NCBI GenBank assembly: GCA_005880315.1
Contig: VBHB01000083.1
Coordinates: 1-44,751 of the forward strand
DNA length: 44,751 nt
DNA from: Chloroflexota bacterium
GTDB taxonomy: Bacteria; Chloroflexota; Dormibacteria; Dormibacterales; Dormibacteraceae
Direction of reading: 5' to 3'
Shown here: positions 41,305-44,751 of the stretch, piece after piece
How positions within the stretch are numbered: the stretch's first letter is position 1
Layout of the letters: the number at the start of each line of letters is the position of its first letter
Translations under genes and position numbers: made by a program
The notes under the pieces: model-generated
Databases searched by the model: none
The model's input: only the letters and a program-made list of their open reading frames with translations
What the model was told of the DNA's origin: nothing

Positions 41305-43188
41305 TCAGTCGTCCGTTCTGTGCTTGGAGTCGTAGTCGGGGTCGACCGCGTGACCCCCGGCCGGATCGCCGTACATGGCCTCGATCTCGGGCCGGTACTT
41401 CGCCTCGATCACGCGCCGCTTGAGCTTCATCGTCGGCGTCAGCTCCTCGGATTCGGGCGACCACTCGGTCCCCAGGATGGTGAAACGCTTGAACTGCTCG
41501 ACGCGCGAAAGGTGCGTGTTGGCGATCGTCAGCGCGCGCCGCACCTCGGCGATCGTCGCGGGGTGATGCGAGAGCTCGGCCAGAGACATGGTCTCGATGC
41601 CCTGCGACTTCGCCCACAGCGGCGCGACCTGCGGGTCGAGCACCACCAGCACCGAGATGAACTTGCGGGCGTCCCCGATCGCCACCGCCTGGCCGATGAT
41701 CGGGCTCGACTTCGCGACGGCCTCCAGGTTGGCCGGCGAGATGTTCTTGCCGGAGGAGGTGATGATCAGCTCCTTCTTGCGATCGACGATGCGGAAATGT
41801 CCGTCCGCGCCGAGCTTGCCGATGTCGCCGCTGTGCACCCAGCCGTCCTTGTCGATGGTGTCAGCGGTCTTGGCGGGCTCGCGGTAGTACCCGACCATCA
41901 CGTTGCCGCCGCGGACCAGGATCTCACCGTCGTCGCCGAGACGAACCTCGACACCAGGCAGGGGCTTGCCGATCGATGGCGCGCGGTGATCGTCGATGGG
42001 CACGGCGGTCGCCGGTCCGGTCAGCTCGCTCATGCCCCACACCTCGTACAGCGGAACGCCAAGCGCAGCCCAGAACTCGTGAACCTCCGGGCGGCACGGG
42101 GCGGTGCTGGTGATGCCGAGGCGGACGCGGTCGAGCCCCACCTTCGAACGCAGCAGCGCAAACAGAGGCTGCGCGCGCTCGACCACCGAAGCGATCTCGT
42201 CGGGCACGGGTTGGCCGTCGCGGCGCAGGCGATAGGCCTGCTGGGCGGCCGCCAGCGCGCCTTTGGCCATACCTCGTTTGGCCTCATCCGGCTCGGCTTC
42301 GATACCCGCCTGGATTCCCGACATCAGCTTCTCCCACACGCGCGGCACGCCCACGAACACGGTCGGCCGCGCCTCGACCAGGTACGCCAGCAGCTGCGCC
42401 GGGTCGGGGCACAGATAAACCTCGTGGCCGACGTAGATGCCATTCCACTGCGACGTGAATCGCTCGGCGACATGGGCCAGCGGCAGATAGCTCACCAGCG
42501 TGTCGCGGTCGTAGCGGAGCAGACGGCGGCTCGACTCCATCGTCCACAGGACGTTGTTGTGCGAGTAGGTCACGCCCTTGGGCGGGCCGGTGGTCCCAGA
42601 GGTGTAGATCAGGCTGACCGTGTCCTCCGGTCCGACGCCGCGCCACGACCGTTCGAACTGAGAAGGATCGCGAGCATAGGCCTCACGGCCCGATGCGAGA
42701 AGGGCATCCCAGGACGTCACCCCCTCTGGCGGCTCGCCGTGGATCAACACGATGTGTCGCAAGTTCGGCACCGCGGAACGAATCTCGAGGAATTTGGCGA
42801 GGAATCCGGCGTCCTCGACGAATGCGACGGTAGCCTCGGAATGGTTGGCGACGTACTGGATCTGCTCCGGCGCGAGAGTGTTGTACACGCTGATCGCCGC
42901 GCCGCCCGCATGCACGATCCCGAGGTCCGCGATCATGTGCTCGGGGACGTTGCGCGCCATGATCAGCCCGAACTGCCCGGGGCCGAAACCGAGGTCGCGC
43001 AGCGCCAGCGTCATCGCCGCCACCTGCTCGCGATAGCCGCGCCACGTCAGCGTTTCCCAATCACCGTTCTGCTTCCAGCGCAGCGCAGGGCGGTCTGGCC
43101 AGCGCGACTCTGCATCCGCGAAGATCGTGCAGATCGTCTTGCCCGAAACCGCCTTGTCGATGTCCGCCCGCTCGTCGATAACGTCCAT
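41305..43188 (-). CDS. Long-chain fatty-acid--CoA ligase (AMP-dependent synthetase)
   Basis: A 627-residue adenylate-forming enzyme that activates long-chain fatty acids to acyl-CoA. ATP-binding motif LIYTSGTTGPPKGVTYSHNN lies near residue 193, LPLAHVAERF is typical of the long-chain (FadD15/ACSL-like) group, YEVWGMSELTG near 390, then GWVHSGDIGKLGADGHFRIV, DRKKELIITSSGKNISPANL and the C-terminal lysine region LTPTMKLKRR. ATG 43188 has AGGAGAG upstream. It is divergent from a small membrane-protein gene, with no neighbours of the beta-oxidation pathway in view. Confidence 0.93.
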   Translation of the reverse strand: MDVIDERADIDKAVSGKTICTIFADAESRWPDRPALRWKQNGDWETLTWRGYREQVAAMTLALRDLGFGPGQFGLIMARNVPEHMIADLGIVHAGGAAISVYNTLAPEQIQYVANHSEATVAFVEDAGFLAKFLEIRSAVPNLRHIVLIHGEPPEGVTSWDALLASGREAYARDPSQFERSWRGVGPEDTVSLIYTSGTTGPPKGVTYSHNNVLWTMESSRRLLRYDRDTLVSYLPLAHVAERFTSQWNGIYVGHEVYLCPDPAQLLAYLVEARPTVFVGVPRVWEKLMSGIQAGIEAEPDEAKRGMAKGALAAAQQAYRLRRDGQPVPDEIASVVERAQPLFALLRSKVGLDRVRLGITSTAPCRPEVHEFWAALGVPLYEVWGMSELTGPATAVPIDDHRAPSIGKPLPGVEVRLGDDGEILVRGGNVMVGYYREPAKTADTIDKDGWVHSGDIGKLGADGHFRIVDRKKELIITSSGKNISPANLEAVAKSSPIIGQAVAIGDARKFISVLVVLDPQVAPLWAKSQGIETMSLAELSHHPATIAEVRRALTIANTHLSRVEQFKRFTILGTEWSPESEELTPTMKLKRRVIEAKYRPEIEAMYGDPAGGHAVDPDYDSKHRTDD

Positions 43189-43260
43189 CTGTCTCTCCTA
43201 ACCGCAGGATCGTAATGCGGGCCCTGCGGACATACACTATCCCTCGGTGGGGGCTGTTCG

Positions 43261-43797
43261 GTGATCTACGTGCGGTCGCGGCGATCGATCGTGACGCTCG
43301 GCGCCTCGAGCCTTTTCTGCGCGCTCGTCTTCACCCTCCTTGCCATCGGCGCGACCCAGCTCAAGGAGGGCTGGGTGGCGGCAATCGCGCTCGGCGCCGG
43401 CGCGCTCGGTGCCTGGGTCGTCGCCGCCTGGGCCGGCATCCAGGTCCTCGCGTGGCCCGCCAACCGGCTCGGCCTCTTCCGCGACCGCATGGTGGTGGTC
43501 CAGCGGCGCCACGAGATGCGCGCCCTGTGGGACAACATGGAGTCGGTCACCCTGTCCGACCCGGGGTCCTGGCCCAAGGTCAGGGTCACCGATCGGCTCA
43601 CGATCGGGCTGCGTAACGAACCTTCTTTCGACTTCAAGCCGGCCCACTTTGGGCTCGAGCCGGCCGCCTGCCGCGACGCCATCCTGCGGCTCCGGGATGA
43701 CACCGGCCTGCGCTCCCGGCTGCCCGAGTTCGACTCGATCCGGGACCTCACCGTGTCCCCGATCGTGGCTGGGGAGCTGATCAAACCCGGCCTTTAG
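43261..43797 (+). CDS. Small membrane protein of unknown function
   Basis: A 178-residue protein with two hydrophobic helices near residues 10-32 (TLGASSLFCALVFTLLAIGA) and 38-65 (AIALGAGALGAWVVAAWAGI), then a soluble domain of about 110 residues. That domain (LGLFRDRMVVVQRRHEMRAL, WDNMESVTLSDPG, LTIGLRNEPSF) has the short-strand look of a PH-like domain of bacterial membrane proteins, which is only a suggestion. The start is GTG 43261. It lies 36 bases before argF and may share its transcript. Confidence 0.7.
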   Translation: MIYVRSRRSIVTLGASSLFCALVFTLLAIGATQLKEGWVAAIALGAGALGAWVVAAWAGIQVLAWPANRLGLFRDRMVVVQRRHEMRALWDNMESVTLSDPGSWPKVRVTDRLTIGLRNEPSFDFKPAHFGLEPAACRDAILRLRDDTGLRSRLPEFDSIRDLTVSPIVAGELIKPGL

Positions 43798-43833
43798 CGT
43801 TAGCGGGGCACATCGGTGCCGCGGCGGGGCATC

Positions 43834-44751
43834 ATGATCGCTGCAGTGAGTCTCACGGGGAGGGACTTCCTCGATATCGCGGACCTGGACGCTTCCGAGC
43901 TGCGCTCGGTGCTGAAGCTCGCGCACGCCATCAAAGCGGGTCGCTGGACCGAGCGCCCGCTCCAGGGCCGCCACATCGCGATGCTTTTCCAGAAGCCGTC
44001 GCACCGCACGCGGGTCTCGTTCGAGGTTGGCATCGCCCGCCTCGGCGGCACCACGACCACGCTGGGTGAGCAGGACGTGCAGCTCGGGCGGCGCGAGTCC
44101 GTCCGCGATGCGGCTCGGGTCCTCGATCGCTACGTGGACCTCATCGTCGCCCGGATGCGCAGCCACGTCGACCTGATCCAGCTCGCGGCCGCGGCCGCCA
44201 AGCCGGTCATCAACGCCCTGACCGATCGGTCCCACCCGTGCCAGATCCTCGCCGACCTCATGACCCTAGAGGAGACGAGAGGACCGATCAGCGAGCAGCG
44301 GATCGTGTACGTGGGCGATGGCAACAACATCGCGACGTCGCTGATAGAAGCCGCCGCCCTGCTTGGGTTCCGCTTGACGGTGATCACGCCTCCCGGTTAT
44401 GAACCCTCGCACCAGGTGCTCGACCGCGCCGGCGCGATCGGGTCTGGCACACGGCAGGTCGTGCTCTCGAACGACGTCGCCGCCATCGACGGCGCCACCG
44501 CGATCTATACCGACGTCTGGGCTTCCATGGGCCAGGAAGACCAGCGCGCGACGCGCCGCGAGATCTTCACGCCCTACCAGGTCAACCAGGCGCTGATGGA
44601 CTCGGCCAAGGACGCGGTTTTCCTGCACTGCCTTCCCGCGCATCGTGGCGAAGAGGTGACCGACGAGGTCATGGACGGGCCGCGGTCGATCGTCTTCGAC
44701 CAGGCCGGCAACCGGCTCTACGCTCAGATGGCACTCATGGCTGAGATCGTC
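43834..44751 (+). CDS. argF: Ornithine carbamoyltransferase, 3' end cut by the window
   Basis: 306 codons are visible to the window end, close to the usual about 310, so only the last few residues are missing. It makes citrulline from ornithine and carbamoyl phosphate in arginine synthesis. The carbamoyl-phosphate site reads KPSHRTRVSFEVG (S-x-R-T-R, with His where Thr or Leu is common); ALTDRSHPCQILADLMT and FLHCLPAHRGEEV are diagnostic, the latter with the catalytic Cys of the HCLP motif. ATG 43834 is preferred; GTG 43816 and GTG 43846 are in frame. No other arg gene is in view. Confidence 0.93.
   Translation, partial: MIAAVSLTGRDFLDIADLDASELRSVLKLAHAIKAGRWTERPLQGRHIAMLFQKPSHRTRVSFEVGIARLGGTTTTLGEQDVQLGRRESVRDAARVLDRYVDLIVARMRSHVDLIQLAAAAAKPVINALTDRSHPCQILADLMTLEETRGPISEQRIVYVGDGNNIATSLIEAAALLGFRLTVITPPGYEPSHQVLDRAGAIGSGTRQVVLSNDVAAIDGATAIYTDVWASMGQEDQRATRREIFTPYQVNQALMDSAKDAVFLHCLPAHRGEEVTDEVMDGPRSIVFDQAGNRLYAQMALMAEIV

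Noticed and set aside
1-44751. tRNA or rRNA genes, insertion sequences or prophage genes
   Set aside because: No cloverleaf-like, rRNA-like, transposase or phage sequence was recognised on either strand; nearly all of the window is assigned to other genes.

Overview
The window is a dense, high-GC stretch of a bacterial chromosome with no tRNA, rRNA, CRISPR array or recognisable transposase. EF-Tu has actinobacterial-type sequence around switch I, and an LLM-type (F420-dependent-like) oxidoreductase gene is present. Ribosomal proteins S4, S14, L24 and L36 keep their zinc cysteines, GTG and TTG starts are common, and Shine-Dalgarno sites are clear. I read this as a terrestrial high-GC lineage such as Dormibacterota/Chloroflexota or a deep Actinobacteria relative. 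That placement is inference and cannot be settled here.

Positions 1-12428 hold oligopeptide/dipeptide-type ABC importers. There is the tail of one solute-binding protein, a complete five-gene operon (binding protein, two permeases, two ATPases; 676-6515), and a second binding protein with two permeases (6669-10411). Two convergent ATPase genes on the minus strand (10408-12428) probably energise the second set. Both complete binding-protein genes sit behind the same module: a TTGACA promoter followed by a nearly identical leader that folds into a three-way junction and ends just before the ribosome binding site. I regard this as the best candidate for an undescribed regulatory RNA in the window. 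Each binding-protein gene is also followed by a perfect long hairpin before its permeases.

After a minus-strand RsmC-like methyltransferase, 13168-35142 is one nearly unbroken translation supercluster: rpsL-rpsG-fusA-tuf, the S10 operon, the spc operon with secY-adk-map-infA-rpmJ, the alpha operon (rpsM-rpsK-rpsD-rpoA-rplQ), then truA-rplM-rpsI. Most genes touch or overlap as GTGA, ATGA, TAATG or TGATG. A family of double-hairpin palindromic elements runs through this region and beyond. Three copies lie inside the 3' ends of rpmC, rplO and map, all read in the same frame and adding the same type of peptide (core SPR-SGEVG). Other copies are intergenic, at 33466, 35953, 36053 and 40004.

The remainder (35142-44751) is accessory: a tyrosine-phosphatase-like gene that seems to start at ATC; a tandem copy of the palindromic element next to a DUF559 endonuclease domain fused to a PhnD-like binding protein; a Tat-exported protein gene interrupted by an in-frame TGA; a metallophosphoesterase; an LLM-class oxidoreductase; a protein with two PD-(D/E)XK-like motifs divergent from a small ribbon-helix-helix gene; a long-chain acyl-CoA synthetase; a small membrane protein; and ornithine carbamoyltransferase, cut by the window end. 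No gap without a gene exceeds 300 bases; the largest (35910-36142) holds the tandem repeats.
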